DNA of 64,000 nucleotides from positions 124,253,989 through 124,317,988 of the forward strand of contig CP136068.1 in NCBI GenBank assembly GCA_032622095.1. The letters run 5' to 3'. Both the position numbers and the translations under genes were made by a program. This document shows, piece by piece, positions 12,665 to 24,544 of the stretch (within the stretch, counting starts at the first letter, position 1; every line of letters begins with the position of its first letter). The notes below the pieces were generated by a model. The model made no database searches and was not told where the DNA came from. It worked only from the letters and a program-made list of their open reading frames with translations. The stretch is from Siphonodentalium dalli. Its lineage: Eukaryota > Mollusca > Scaphopoda > Gadilida > Siphonodentaliidae.

Positions 12665-12756
12665 GTGGCATATTTTCTAAAAATTAATAAACATACGGGT
12701 ACTATTATGCTTATTTGGATCCCAAGAGTAGCTACTTTGCAATCTTTCGATTTTGA

Positions 12757-12966
12757 AACATACAGGCGCGCATACTTATTGTCCGAGTTTGAATACAGCT
12801 GTGGATCCCTTGTGTGTCCACCTGGTCATCCGTCATGTAAAAAGATTAAGGCAAAACTAAACATGACATGTCAAAGTATTAGCGATATTCCAAACTACGA
12901 CACCAAACTTGGAAACGTAGCCAGTAAGACTTGTGTTGTTTCTGCAGTGCAACCGATGCAGAGTTA
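12757..12966 (+). CDS. Unrecognised open frame, possible exon
   Basis: The frame is open from 12,665 up to the MITE at 12,967. It reads like protein in its second half: ETYRRAYLLSEFEYSCGSL, then VCPPGHPSCKKIKAKLNMTC, with four cysteines. A possible acceptor (AACATACAG) lies at 12,764. I do not recognise a family. The Tc1-type MITE interrupts the frame at its 3' end, so if this was an exon it is now damaged or its true donor lies before 12,966. It could equally be chance. Confidence 0.2.
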
Positions 12967-13072
12967 CAGTAATGCCCTAAGTAATCGTGGTTAAGAAGTC
13001 GATTACTTAGAGCATTACTGTACCCGCTGAATTACTTAGAGCATTACTGTACGCCAAATTAGAGCATTACTG
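12967..13072. mobile_element. Minimal Tc1-type MITE with serial right ends
   Basis: A 54-bp palindrome (CAGTAATGCCCTAAGTAATC against its complement) lies between TA sites at 12,965-12,966 and 13,021-13,022. Two further right ends, each ending AGAGCATTACTG followed by TA, come at 13,049 and 13,072. Almost the whole interior of the 250-bp family is gone, leaving little more than the terminal repeats. Confidence 0.75.
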
Positions 13073-13923
13073 TATACGCCGAATAAAAGAAGTTTATAAA
13101 TGTGTTACCCTTATATGTGATCCCTGCTTGGAATAGAGTAACACCGCTGAATGTCATCCCCCAATCAATCCTTGAACTGACATGGACATGTAATCAAATA
13201 CGAGTTTGTGCTGCCAGAAGTTAGGAAGCTATTTCGAAGTCTCTCCATAGTATTTATGACTGTTCAGGGCTCGATTTAACTGGATTTGCATCGCAATTTG
13301 GGATGCCATTTCCAATTTCTACTATCCAATTTAAAATAAAATGACAGGTATTGGTAGGGAGTGCTATACAAAATCTACCCAGTGCTGCAAAAAAATGCTA
13401 TACAAATAAAAAAATTCAATCGACTCTTCCATTACTTTGTCAGGATCGCACATGCAAATAACTTCAACTTTGAAGTTTAACCCAGCTTTATATCCTATGA
13501 GTGATGTTCATGATACTTTCCTGTCACTATAGGCTGTCAACATCCATAAATATAATGATAAATATGCATTTTAATAAATTTATAATGACAAACTGCTGTG
13601 AAAAATTGCATATCCAACACATTAAAATGGGCAGATCCTTGATTTTTAAGCGAATACTTTGATAATCATGTGTGGTATTTTGATCGTTCTATATATATAG
13701 TAGGTGTCGGCTGGGGGCCATCCAATATGAAATACCCTAGTCATTTCAACACTATCGACTAATCATTTCAACATTAGAAAAATTGATGATGCTAAACATA
13801 AACTTAATTAACCATGGCGTTATAATTAATTTCCCGTATAAATTTCAACTATTTACCTGATAAATAATGTACGTTTTAAATATTACTTTTCTTAAAAATA
13901 GCATTTTATGCATTTCTTTTCAG
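13073..13923. other. Non-coding sequence
   Basis: AT-rich, without supported exon or repeat border. It ends in a pyrimidine-rich stretch (ATTTCTTTTCAG) that could be a splice acceptor for the small exon that follows. Confidence 0.4.
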
Positions 13924-13983
13924 AGTATGCTCTGGCACTGGCACCAGAACTGTACCAGTACATGTGCAGCATACAGATGACAT
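13924..13983 (+). CDS. Possible short terminal exon, family unknown
   Basis: After a good acceptor, TGCATTTCTTTTCAG, the frame beginning AG-TAT-GCT reads YALALAPELYQYMCSIQMT and then a stop. Composition is protein-like and the acceptor is strong, but 19 residues are too few to identify a family and no partner exon is proven. It lies on the same strand as the carbonic-anhydrase-like exons 5 kb upstream; a link between them is only a guess. Confidence 0.2.
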
Positions 13984-16157
13984 AAATATTGTACCATGGT
14001 ATACAAGTGTGATGCAGCCTGTGGACCTTTCATGTGAGCTGTCAGTGAAGCGGGCACAGCTAGCTCGAGAAGACAGGAATAGACATGGCTATGGAAGAAT
14101 GGCTATTATGACTAACAATATCAGTGTTGACATACACTGCTTTGGAAGAATAGCTATGATGATTCATCATGAGTAGTCTTCTTATGCCATCAACATCATC
14201 TTTCAATTGATATATGAGCGTGTCAATGTATCAGTAGATGAAAAACACACTGTATTTTCCGCAAAGCTGAATTATACTATTATGTTGTTCTACTTATACT
14301 GATACATCTATGTGCTCATAGATCAATCAAAAAACAATGTTGATGGCTTATAATTACAACAAAAAAATCTTAATTTTCACTGATCTACTAATAATCCATC
14401 CCAGAAAATTTACAACAACCGAGCAAAATATTCAGGAAAAAAATACACCTCAACTTGATCAAGAAAATACTTCTTGTTTGCCTACTATTTACATTTAAAT
14501 GTGAAAACGTCTTAATGGCTATCATCACAGAGAGTGAAATTTGAAGCAATGGCCCCTGACTTGTTAGGAATCTCAAGTTATATTGATCATTCCCGATGTA
14601 AGCAAATACCTTGGTAACATCTAATGTTCTCTGACCAATGACATACATCAATATCATTGGTATGAAGTAGTGATGTGCAGTTTTACGGTTCTCTGTTTTC
14701 TTCAGTTATATTTCAAAACCAAACCACAATTGATATATTCTATAAAACCTATTCTTCCTGTTTCAATTAACTGAGCCCTCTGGTCACTTTTCCAAAACAT
14801 GTGATTAGCACCTGCTTTTGTCAGCTGGTATTTGCCACCACTATAGCAGTTTCAATTTGGAACACAGGTCTCATGTGTACGATAATGGCACATACTGCCA
14901 AATATAGTCTGGAAACTCACTTGAAAATGGCTGTAAATATTATGCCATATCTGGTATACACAGAGAATGGGGTATTAAAGATGTATAATCTGATTAAACA
15001 TCCCTATTACTATTACTATTCCATTGGTTTCGGAGGTAAAAAATATTTTATTTAACCCACCCATCAAAACTCAGAGTTATTAGATATCGATTAAAAAATA
15101 TTTTATTTCTCATTAACAGTAATATATTGCCGTCTGGCAAAAAGTTGAAGTTTACCGGAATCGTTATGCGCAATCTCATATTCTGTGACGTCATGCGGGA
15201 GGTTAGACTCGCCCATTGTTCTTAAAGTATAACTGTCTCATACATTGCAACATATAAAGTACAATGATAAATCAGATCATTGAATCATCATTCCCTAGCC
15301 TCTCGACCAATCATGCATTTCAATCAAATCGAGAGTAGTTGTAATTATTCAAGAAATGACTTGAATGTCGATTGGGGTCATCAGATTTTGATCAGCAGAG
15401 TAATTAAAAAACAATGAGATTCACACAGACTTTGTTTAATTAGTCTGCCGGTCAAAACAATTGACCACGCTCGATGTTCAAGTCATTCCTTATAATCATA
15501 TACCAGTCCATTTTAATAGAACATTAATAACATGGAACATCTTTTCAAACTACCAAAACGGCTGTAAGTAACATATTGTTCAAATTCCAACACAACACAG
15601 TCTCACAATGACATGACAATCAAGCAACGAGCGTGGGCGACTTGAAATGAAGTAGGTGGTTCATAGCTTTTTATGAAGTTTATGAACCTCGGAACCGTTC
15701 TGGTAAACTGTATGACGAAATGTACTGATTCTTACAGGTGCCAATTGTGTGAATATAGAGGATGTCTGATTATATAAACATACATCATTGATATTTTAAA
15801 CAGCCCTCATAATTGGCAACGTCAATCAGCAATACCCTAAGCCATTTGCTGAAGCAAACTGGGCCATGGCAAAGGTTTGCCGAAGCCAAAAATCTTAATT
15901 AAGTTCTTTTATATCTCAAAAAAGTTATTCCCAGATGCACCCATGCTAATTATGTTACTTGACCAAGTTTCTTTGTCTTCACTCACTTATGATATGATTG
16001 ATTGTGGTGGCCCTCACATATGCAGGGAAATAACAGGAACTGTAATCAATGCCTTTTAGATCACTTTTAGATTATGATCTAGTTCATGTATGGTGTTCAG
16101 ATCCCCGAGCTAATCCATAAAGGTCAGTGATTACAGTTTGATCATTTTGATGTCTTA
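13984..16157. other. Non-coding sequence with repeat fragments
   Basis: Near 15,000-15,150 lies a fragment of the AGGTACTCAATC-type MITE interior (TTACTATTCCATTGGTTTCG and the ATCAAAACTCAGAG block). At 15,805-15,890 is an inverted copy of the TTTGGCTTCGGCAA repeat. A frame at 14,801-15,055 contains SIWNTG, faintly like the NTG block of carbonic anhydrases, but it is not strong enough to call. Confidence 0.4.
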
Positions 16158-16158
16158 A

Positions 16159-16633
16159 AGGTACTCAATCCGATAAAACTCCTCTCAATTACTATTTCAA
16201 TGGCTTTGGGGGTCAAAAATATTTGATTCGAGGAAGTCACCCATCAAAGCTCAGATTTGTTAGATATCGATTTTAGAAATCTATTATTTTTCATAATCGG
16301 GAATACTTTCTGGCCCAGAACTCAGTCAAAATTGCGTTATTATTACCTCTTGATTTTAGAGTTATCCATCCTTGTCTGTTTGAATTGTGTTTTGGTGTAC
16401 ACATCTCGCGCAGGTTACGAAACTGACGGCAATTATTAGTACTCATCTCAAGAAACTAACAAATTTCAAAAATCAATATCTAATAACTCTGAGCTTTGTT
16501 TGATGGGTTCCTCGACTCGAATCAAATATTTTTTACCCCCAAAGCCAATGAAATAGTAATATAAGACCCTCTGATCGGATTGTTGTTGTTGGAATCTGTT
16601 GAGATGGGGACCCTCTGTTCGGATTGAGTACCT
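16159..16633. mobile_element. TTAA-flanked MITE, AGGTACTCAATCCGAT family
   Basis: Begins AGGTACTCAATCCGAT and ends ATTGAGTACCT, between TTAA at 16,155-16,158 and 16,634-16,637. The interior has two inverted blocks (ATTACTATTTCAATGGCTTT near the left, its complement near the right) and is non-coding. Relatives are at 23,087-23,510, 56,396-56,746 and, split by the virus-like insertion, 25,608-33,959. The right-hand TTAA is shared with the next MITE. Confidence 0.8.
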
Positions 16634-16637
16634 TTAA

Positions 16638-16825
16638 CCCTTTCATGACGGGAGCTGCACTGGTGCCACATTAAAGCATGTAGGGAGTTTCGCATATATA
16701 TATATATAAGAGAATTCACTGTTTTACAAGGTCAAGGTAAATATTACTAGGCCAATGTATTCTCTAATATATATCGAGGCTCCCAGGGTTTCGCAAAATT
16801 TCAGGAATCTAATGTCATGGAAGGG
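16638..16825. mobile_element. TTAA-flanked MITE with CCCTTT ends
   Basis: Starts CCCTTTCATGACGGGAGCTG and ends TCATGGAAGGG, flanked by TTAA at 16,634-16,637 and 16,826-16,829. It abuts the preceding MITE with a single TTAA between them, so one element probably inserted into the TTAA made by the other. The palindromic core is diverged (TATATATATATAAGAGAATT against TTCTCTAATATATATCG). Confidence 0.75.
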
Positions 16826-16835
16826 TTAAAGGGAC

Positions 16836-16968
16836 ACAGCCCTCTTAATTCAGATTGTTTGGCTTCGGCAATCCGCTACGGCAACAGTATGCCGTGGCCC
16901 AGTTTGATTCAGCAAATTGCTTCGTCAATGCTGATTGCCGTAGCCAATTATGAAGGCTGGGGACATCA
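16836..16968. repeat. Dispersed repeat, TTTGGCTTCGGCAAT family
   Basis: Shares AATTCAGATTGTTTGGCTTC and TGCCGTAGCCAA blocks with 11,588-11,692 and, inverted, with 15,804-15,890. Internal inversions (GGCTTCGGCAA against TTGCCGTAGCC) suggest a degenerate palindromic MITE. Borders are unclear. Confidence 0.5.
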
Positions 16969-17358
16969 TATTTATAGTGTTGAAACAACTACCAGTATTA
17001 ATTGATGTCAACTGGAATTTAGGATGACAACGCTTTAGAACTTTATGACTGATTATATTCATGACTGCATGCATTTTATGGACAGATTTAGCATCGTCCA
17101 TATGAAAATATAATTTACATTATTTTGTGACTTGTAGGTATAGTTTATATCTCGTATTGCGTGGTCAAGTGTAGTCTAAGTTTCCTTTCATATAAGCCAG
17201 CTAGGGAAATTGTTTTGGATACCGCTGGTTTACGACGAAGTCCTGTGTATATGTCATTTTATATCGGGGGGTTTAGCATTGTTATCCACTCACCTAAACT
17301 CCCCAATATAAACTAATTAAATGTCACAATTGTGACAGTAAAGTGGTTTATTGTGTAG

Positions 17359-18914
17359 AAAATATGCGATCAGATGCTCGTAGCCCGTTTATATATAACC
17401 ATGGGTATATGCGATAAATACACGATGGTTCGACCCGATTTGAAAATTTGAAAATTGGCAACTGATGGCATTTCAATTTTCAATCCAAAATTTTTCAAAT
17501 GAAAGGGAAATATGCAAATTTTGGTCTAAAAACAACAAATTCGTCACTAAGAAATTGTTGGAAATCAAACTACGAGAACAATTTCAAACTAATTTTGGTG
17601 TGAATTTTCCAACTAATGTTGCATTGGGTTTGACTACAGTTTGGGGGTGGGACCCCTGCATAACCACCCCTGTCGGCACGTCCCTGCTTGGCACCCCATG
17701 CTAAGAGCGCGGTCTTGAGTTCACTGAAGACGAGAACTAAATTTTGTTGGGGAGGGATAGCCAACCACATCGATGAGATCTGTAATGGTCAACTCAGTAG
17801 CTAAAGCCTGCCCCTTATCGGGGAATCGTATAGCACATGCGTCGGGGATATCCTGGCGCCACCCCAAAATACAGGTCAAGTTCGAATATGGGTTTGCTCC
17901 GCCCATTTTTGCAAGAGTTATGGCCCTTTTTCCACTTAGAATCTTATAATTTTCTGGTTTCCGGATGATAACTTCAGTTTGTGTGGTCATATCTGAATCA
18001 AATTTGGTATGTGAGTTTATCAGACTGAAATACAGATTAAGTTCGAATATGGGTTTGCTCCGCCCATTTTTGCGAGAGTTATGGACCTTTTTCGACTTAC
18101 AATCTTATAATTTTCTGGTTTCCGGATGATAACTTCAGTTTGTGTGGTCATATCTGAACCAAATTTGGTATGTGAGTTTATCAACCAAAATACAGGTCAA
18201 GTTCGAATATGTGTTTACTCGGCCCATGTTTGCGAGAGTTATGGCCCTTTTTCGACTTAGAATCCTGTCAATTTCTGGTTTCCGGATGACAACTTTAGTT
18301 TGTGTGATCATATCTGAATCAAATTTAGTATGATAGTTTATCTACCATTCCAAGGTACACTGGTTGGATTGTTCTGAAATTTAGTGGATTGTTCTGAAAT
18401 TTAGTATCGGATTTAGGGTCCTTGTTATTTTTTTCAGACAAGCTGATGCCCCAATGAAGCCACTTTTTCGGGGGACACTGTGGCCGTACGGCCTTTTATT
18501 CTCTCAGTTTTAAATTCGCATGGTATCGTTCTGTTGGCCTCTCTATATCATATATGAATAGTTTTTCTAAAAACCCTTAAACCAACTCGGTGTGCAATTT
18601 CCCTCCATGCGCTCCTGTTGCGCAAATTCTAGTATAAAAAGTGCGTCTATTTAAAAAAAAGTTCCAACAGTAAATATGACCAGACAAGAAATAGAAACCG
18701 CTAATCTCATCACTAAGCTTAACAACACCAGTCGAACATGATTACCTTTCAATGCAATAACACCGGGCACCAGGTTACGGATAACCATGTGCAGGCACAC
18801 GCACCATGGATAAATACACGGTCAAAAGAACAGCGATATTTTTTGTACGATTATATCTGGCATATACCCATGGTTATATATAAACGGGCTATGAGCATGT
18901 GACCGCTATTTTTT
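17359..18914. repeat. 1.5-kb unit bounded by about 45-bp inverted repeats
   Basis: The left end, GCCCGTTTATATATAACCAT followed by GGGTATATGCG, is repeated in inverse at 18,855-18,900. Weaker pairing extends outward (GCGATCAGATGCTCGTA against TATGAGCATGTGACCGC). The interior contains a three-copy tandem repeat and no recognisable protein. It looks like a non-autonomous DNA element; no clear target duplication was found. Confidence 0.5.
17867..18345. repeat. Tandem repeat, about 160-bp period, three copies
   Basis: Each unit contains ATACAGGTCAAGTTCGAATA or a close variant, then TTTGCTCCGCCCATTTTTGC, GAGTTATGG.CC, CTTATAATTTTCTGGTTTCC and GGATGATAACTTCAGTTTGT. Copies start near 17,868, 18,029 and 18,190, with the third the most diverged. 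It lies inside the inverted-repeat unit 17,359-18,914. Confidence 0.8.
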
Positions 18915-20379
18915 TAAAACAATACTAGTACATATTTATCTGGCTTGGAACTGGTATTTATTTTACCTAGCCCAATCGCTGTTAACTGTTAAGCCTCCTT
19001 AGTTGCTGCACTTAGCATCCCTGTTAATTCCAATATGACATACATGCAGTCACGGCTGGAAACAATGGTAACTCTAACTTTTGATCTGGAGATTGCATGT
19101 AAATCCCAATTATTATTTTTTTATTCTTGTGAAAACTATTCCGACCTAAATCAAAATTTTGCCAATTTACTATTTTTGGTGAGATTTAAAATTGAGTAAT
19201 ATAAATCCATAGGAGCTTGGAACTTAATCAACAAATTCCCTTAAAAATTGCCCTATGATTATTTATGGCCAACCTATTGTTCACCAAAAATTATCTTCAG
19301 GCAGATGCATGTTGATAATTTTTGGCAGTTATTTATAAAGTTCCAAGCTCCTGTGATTAATATAAAGTGGATTTGCTATATTTGATTAGAATTTAGAGGT
19401 AAAATCGATATTGTAAAAGGTGGTATTGCGAGCCCAACTGAAAAGGAGTGTTCAGATGAGTCCATTACATTGATCCGTATGTTGCTTTGACATGATTCAT
19501 TGTCTACATTAAGCCTTTCACAAAAACACATACTTTACATTATAAATCAGAGCTTGTGATTAAAGGCACGGATGGCCTTCACAGTGGGTATCGCTGTTAA
19601 AATAGTCACATCCGCTAAAACAGAAATAATATTGAGTAAATAGTATGTTATGGTCAAGTTCATATGCTTTGTTATGTAAACAAAAGCCAAAAATGTTACA
19701 GAACCTGATTACATAACCCAGCGTACAAACTTAACAATAACATACTACATCTATTTACGCAATATTTATGACTGGTATAAGAACAAAATATGTCTGTTTT
19801 ACAGCAATACCCACCGCGAAGGCCATACGTGCCCTTAATAATATTATTGCAGCTAATAAGTTTGATAGGTGCTATTGGAATAAAACCAATATTGCAAATC
19901 AATATATCTGTAATAAATTGATTGTATGATGTCAAATCCAAACAAATAAACACTTTATTGACATAAATACAAGTTTATTTACCTTCGATTCGAAAACAGC
20001 TGCCATGTTTTATCGATTGAAAACAAGAAACGTCATAAGACATGCGTTATGCTTTGTTGCGTTGAAAATAGAATCTCTCTGTTGTGTGTGTGTTAATGAA
20101 CGCATCCCATCTGTCTGAGCCTCGGTATTATTCTCTTTAATCCAATATCAATGCAACTTTCTCGTCTGAACGCAACTTTAGAGTTTCTTCATTCAGTGTT
20201 TATTTATTTAAAATGCTGTTGCATATCAAACAACATAATCAGGAAAAAATAAACAATGAATGAAGAAATTATAAAGCTGAATTTTCTGTGGTTACTCATA
20301 GGCATCTGTTGAATTCTTTAATACCTCAACAACTAATGGGCAGATAGACTAATTTTATCATTCAATATGACTATATGAC
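18915..20379. other. Non-coding, small hairpin repeat and a dispersed repeat
   Basis: At 19,208-19,370 a hairpin pairs ATAGGAGCTTGGAACTT with AAGTTCCAAGCTCCTGTG, a small MITE-like unit. The stretch 19,563-19,850 (GTGGGTATC, AGTATGTTAT, TGTTATGTAAACAAAAGC) is related to 52,930-53,130, so it is a dispersed repeat. No exon is supported. Confidence 0.45.
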
Positions 20380-22130
20380 TAAGAAAAAACCTATCATTGG
20401 TGACAAGAAAGCAAGTATTCTTTGTCAAGGAGGCAAATTTTCATTGAAAATTACTTAGTTTATCACCCACCCCCCCCCCCCCCCCCCCCCCCCACCTGAA
20501 TTTGTTTTTGCCTCAACATCCAACAGCCAGTTAGTCTCATTTTATCATTCAATATGACTTTGCGACTAAGAAAAAAGTATCATTGGCAACAAGGAAGCAT
20601 GTATTTTCTGTGAAATAGGCAATGTATTTTCAGTGAAAGAGGCAATAATTATAGTTTGGAGAATTTTCATTGAAAATTTCCTAGTTTATCCCTATCCCCC
20701 CCTCATTGGCAACAAGGAACATGTATTTTCTGTGAAAAGGCCAATAATTGAAGTCTTGCCAACCCCAACCCCCTGAATTTTTTTTTACTACAATATCTTA
20801 TTTTCATTAAAAATTACCTACGTGTAGCTTCTGCCGTAGATCATGCCATGAATCTCTACTCTGGCTAACGCCCGTAGAGATCATATTCCACCAGTCCGAA
20901 ACCTTGGAACTTTTTGAAGTAGTTTTGACATGGAACCTTATAAAGTCGAAAAAATAACACAGGGAATATATTTCTTAGTTATTATCTGTTCCTTACTAAT
21001 GCACTTTACTGTAGGTGAAGGTCCCAACTCAAAATTTCATGTTGAAAGCGGATTTTTGAGAGATTTTGCTTTGCTTTGCTGACAATTATAGCATTTCTAC
21101 TGGGTAAATAATTCAATGTTTATTGTGATATCGGGTCACAAAGGTCATAGAAAAAACATGCAATTTTGAGTTGGGACATTCACCCATTGTGAAACTTGTA
21201 CATTATTAAGGAACAGATATAGCTGAGAAATATATTCCCCGCGTTATTGTTAGACTTTATAATATCCCCTGTCAAAACTTCAAAAAGTTCAAAGGTTTCG
21301 TATTAGTGGAATATGATCTCTATGGGCATTAATAAGACAGAGTAGAGAGTCATGGCATGATCTACCTCTTCCGAAGAAAAACATGGGTTTTTCCGAAGAA
21401 AAACCTGCCACTACATGTTAAGGTAAGAAAAATTCATGTGGGTGGAGGGGGAGATCAACTATGTATTTTTCAATGAAAATTCTCCGCACCTCTTTAATAG
21501 AATATACATGCTTCCTTGTCGCCAACAATAGTTTTTTTTAGTCGCATAGTCATATGAATGATAAAATTAGAATAACTATTGAGGTAAAATTCAGGCGGGA
21601 GGGGAAGATAAACAAGGTAATTTTCATTGAAAATTCTCCAAACTTTAAATATTGACTCTTTCACAGAAAAAAACATGCTTCCTTGATGCCATTGATAGTT
21701 TTACTTAGTCGCATATTCATATTGAAAGATAAAATGAGACTGACTTAACTGGCCATGAGATGCTGTGGTAGAAATTCTCTGGACTTTCTCTGGAATTATT
21801 GCCTATTTCACAAAAAATACATGCCAATATTAGTTGCACAGTCATAGTGAATCATAAAATGAGACTAATTGGATTAGATGTTGAGGTAAATAAAAATTCA
21901 GGGCCGGGGGGGGGGGGGGTGGGGGGGGGGGGGGGGGGGGGCGGTGGTTGGATAGACTAAGCAATTTTCCACACACAAAAAAATTCTGAACTGTAATGCC
22001 TCTGCCGAAGAAAAAACATGCTTCCTTGTCACCAATGATAGTTTTTCACATAGTCACATAGCCATATTGAATGATAAAATGACACTAAATGGCCACTACA
22101 TGTGAAAGTAAGAAACATTCAGACAGGGGA
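20380..22130. repeat. Degenerate tandem-repeat field, interrupted by a MITE
   Basis: Units of roughly 130-180 bp repeat ATTGGCAACAAGGAA.CATGT, TATTTTCTGTGAAA, TTTTCATTGAAAAT and ATTCAATATGAC..TGCGACT words many times, in both orientations either side of the insert at 20,836-21,365. Long C or G runs occur at 20,470-20,492 and 21,906-21,941. No coding potential. Confidence 0.6.
20836..21365. mobile_element. Inverted-repeat element, about 530 bp
   Basis: Starts GTAGATCATGCCATGAATCT and ends in the inverted form, AGAGTCATGGCATGATCTAC. A second pairing inside (TTCCACCAGTCCGAAACCTT region against AAGGTTTCGTATTAGTGGAA) makes nearly the whole unit a diverged palindrome. A full relative is at 57,340-57,825 and a stub lies near 34,033-34,075. 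It has no protein frame, so it is non-autonomous. It sits inside a tandem-repeat field. Confidence 0.7.
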
Positions 22131-22593
22131 GATGATCAGTCCTTCCCAGGAGACGGGAGTGATTGCTCTCGCACCCGTAGCAATTGTACCAATATGTATG
22201 CCAGTCTCCCATCAGGAGCCTTGTATATACAGTAATGCTCTAATTAATCGACCCCTTAACCACAGCAGAATTATGGGTAACTTTTCAGGATTTAGTCGGA
22301 AAATATGGCTTATTACCATTCATCGGAAAGCTCTCGGGGAGAGCTTTCCAATGAATGGCAACAAGCCAAAATTTCCGACTAAATCCTGAAAAGTTACCCA
22401 TAATTCTGCTGTGGTTAAGAAGTCGATTATTTAGAGCATTACTGCATCATAGGCCTAACAATATTTACCTTGACCTTGTAAACCAGAGCATTCTCTTATA
22501 TATGCAAGGCTCACAGTCGCAAATATAATATAAGATAATGCACTGGCACAGGAACTTTAATGCTGTACCAGCACAGCTCACGACGTGAAAGGG
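22131..22593. mobile_element. CCCTTT/TTAA MITE, left end worn, carrying a nested Tc1-type MITE
   Basis: The right end, CGACGTGAAAGGG, is followed by TTAA (22,594-22,597). The interior has the family words CCTTGACCTTGTAAA and GCATTCTCTTATATATGC. The left end near 22,131-22,160 is not clean. The Tc1-type MITE at 22,230-22,444 is inserted in its interior. Confidence 0.5.
22230..22444. mobile_element. Palindromic Tc1-type MITE, nested
   Basis: CAGTAATGCTCTAATTAATC at the left pairs with its complement at the right. Left flank is TA; the right flank is CA, one mutation from TA. Both arms contain the GGATTTAGTCGGAAAATATG block and meet at a short GGGGAGAG loop. Confidence 0.75.
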
Positions 22594-22597
22594 TTAA

Positions 22598-23086
22598 TGA
22601 TGTTTTTCGATACTATTTTTTCAGATAGAATTAAGCCCATGCTATGCACGGAACAAACACGAGCTATGAAATGTCCCAAATTGATTCATGTATATACATT
22701 ATACCAGAAAATTCTAAATTAAATCAATAATAACTTATCGAAGCTTTTCCAGACAGGGGTCCTTGATTCATATTATTTTATACCCAGGAAACTATATAAA
22801 ACTTGTTGATAGGAAGAGAAAGGCTAAGGCTATCTTGGATCATAAACAAAAAGGAAGAAGTTTGATTTTGCCTGCTGCGAATTAAAATGGTGTTCATCAG
22901 CAAACTATCCCATTTCCTGCGATGCATATATTTGATTCTTAGCCAATGAAAATGCTGCAGTTGACAAACAGCAACGTATTATGTCATTCAAACAAGAATA
23001 ATGAAGAGCATTTCTCTTTTTTGTGAGTAGCTGTAAATATTTTAAAGAGCGGAATGTACCTGAATCAATTTCCCCAGTGTACTTAA
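22598..23086. other. Non-coding sequence
   Basis: I see no exon or repeat border here; an open minus-strand frame at 22,905-23,180 has no protein-like character and runs into the adjacent MITE. Confidence 0.4.
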
Positions 23087-23510
23087 AGGTACTCAATCCG
23101 ATAAAACTCCTCTCAATTACTATTTCAATGGCTTCGGGGGTCAAAAATATTTGATTCGAGTCGAGGAAGTCACCCATCAAAGCTCAGATTTGTTAGATAT
23201 CGATTTTATTACCACTTGATTTTAGAGTTATCCATCCTTGTCTGTTTGAATAGATTTTGGTGTACACATCCCGAGCAGATTACGGCAGTTGAAGGCAATT
23301 ATTAGTACTCATCTCGAGTAAATAACAAATTTCAAAAATCAATATCTAATAACTCTGAGCTTTGTTTGATGGGTTCCTCGACTCGAATCAAATATTTTTT
23401 ACCCCCCAAAGCCAGCCAAAGCCAAAGAAATAGTAATATAGGACCCTCTGATCGGATTGTTGTTGTTGGAATCTGTTGAGATGGGGACCCTCTGTTCGGA
23501 TTGAGTACCT
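23087..23510. mobile_element. TTAA-flanked MITE, AGGTACTCAATCCGAT family
   Basis: Termini AGGTACTCAATCCGAT and TTCGGATTGAGTACCT lie between TTAA at 23,083-23,086 and 23,511-23,514. It is closest to the copy at 16,159-16,633, from which it differs by a deletion of about 50 bp in the left half. Confidence 0.8.
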
Positions 23511-23514
23511 TTAA

Positions 23515-24544
23515 AACTGACTAGACTATTTTTCCAAACAGCTTTAACTTATACCAGGGACAGGGGAGGGGGTGTCTACTTTGATCAACATTTTAAAATC
23601 AACAAGTCCTTCCATTATCAAAACTATTTTGGAGATTTTACTATCCTGGTTACAGGACTGGAAAATCCTTCATTTCTCTCTAGTATTTAAAATATTAGGA
23701 ATAGTCTTGTGAAATTAAGTCTCAATTTTAGAGGCATATATGACTAAAAAATACTTAACTGATACATATGGAAAAAGGTTTTCTGTTCTGTAATCAGGAT
23801 AGTAAAATTTACGTAACAGATATGACAATGTAAGGACTTTTGATATGGAATTTCTTATACATGTATGATAAACAACCTTGAAAGCCATAAATTGAGTATT
23901 TTACCACATTTTCACAAATTTATTTCACAATATTCACCAATTTCCCCATTTGTAGGTCCTTTTTATTTTTAATATGTTGTTTATCATGGGTCAATGTACT
24001 TATTCTAGCTAAGAAATATCATGCTGCAATTAATTGGAGGTTTGGCACTTTTTTCATAACTGGACCAGACTGTACTGGACAAATTATACACCTCATTATT
24101 ATTGGAAATGTTTTATTGCTATTCACATCAGCTGTTCACATGTGAGAAAATAAGAGTGAGACAATCGCTCATTATTTTTATATTCAGAATTTCATTGTAA
24201 CCACAAATGACTATGTATACATATTACGTTTTAATATACACAGCATCCTGCCCATTCTAGGCATGGTATATGCTAAATGTCAAATGCATAACTGTTATAT
24301 TACATTTGTGTTCAATATGAAATAAATATAATGAATCACCAATACAGTTTTCTCGTGGATTGATTATCCTGTTTTCCTATGAAACCCACAGCCTTTGTTA
24401 ATTTGCCTATGTGATGAATGGGGCAGATTGTTGCAGGGATTGTATCTGTAATTATAATATAGTTGAACCGTATGACCATGGTTGTCTTTGTCACTCTTGC
24501 CCAATGATTCACATTACCATGAATGGGTTGGATGGGGTACCATG
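23515..24544. other. Non-coding sequence
   Basis: AT-rich, with no supported exon. A diverged inverted pairing (ACTATCCTGGTTACAG near 23,640 against CTGTAATCAGGATAGTAAA near 23,790) suggests another small hairpin repeat. Confidence 0.4.

Noticed and set aside
14801-15055. Further carbonic-anhydrase exon (SIWNTG)
   Set aside because: The resemblance is limited to one short motif, and the zinc-ligand histidine pattern (H-x-H-W-G) does not follow.
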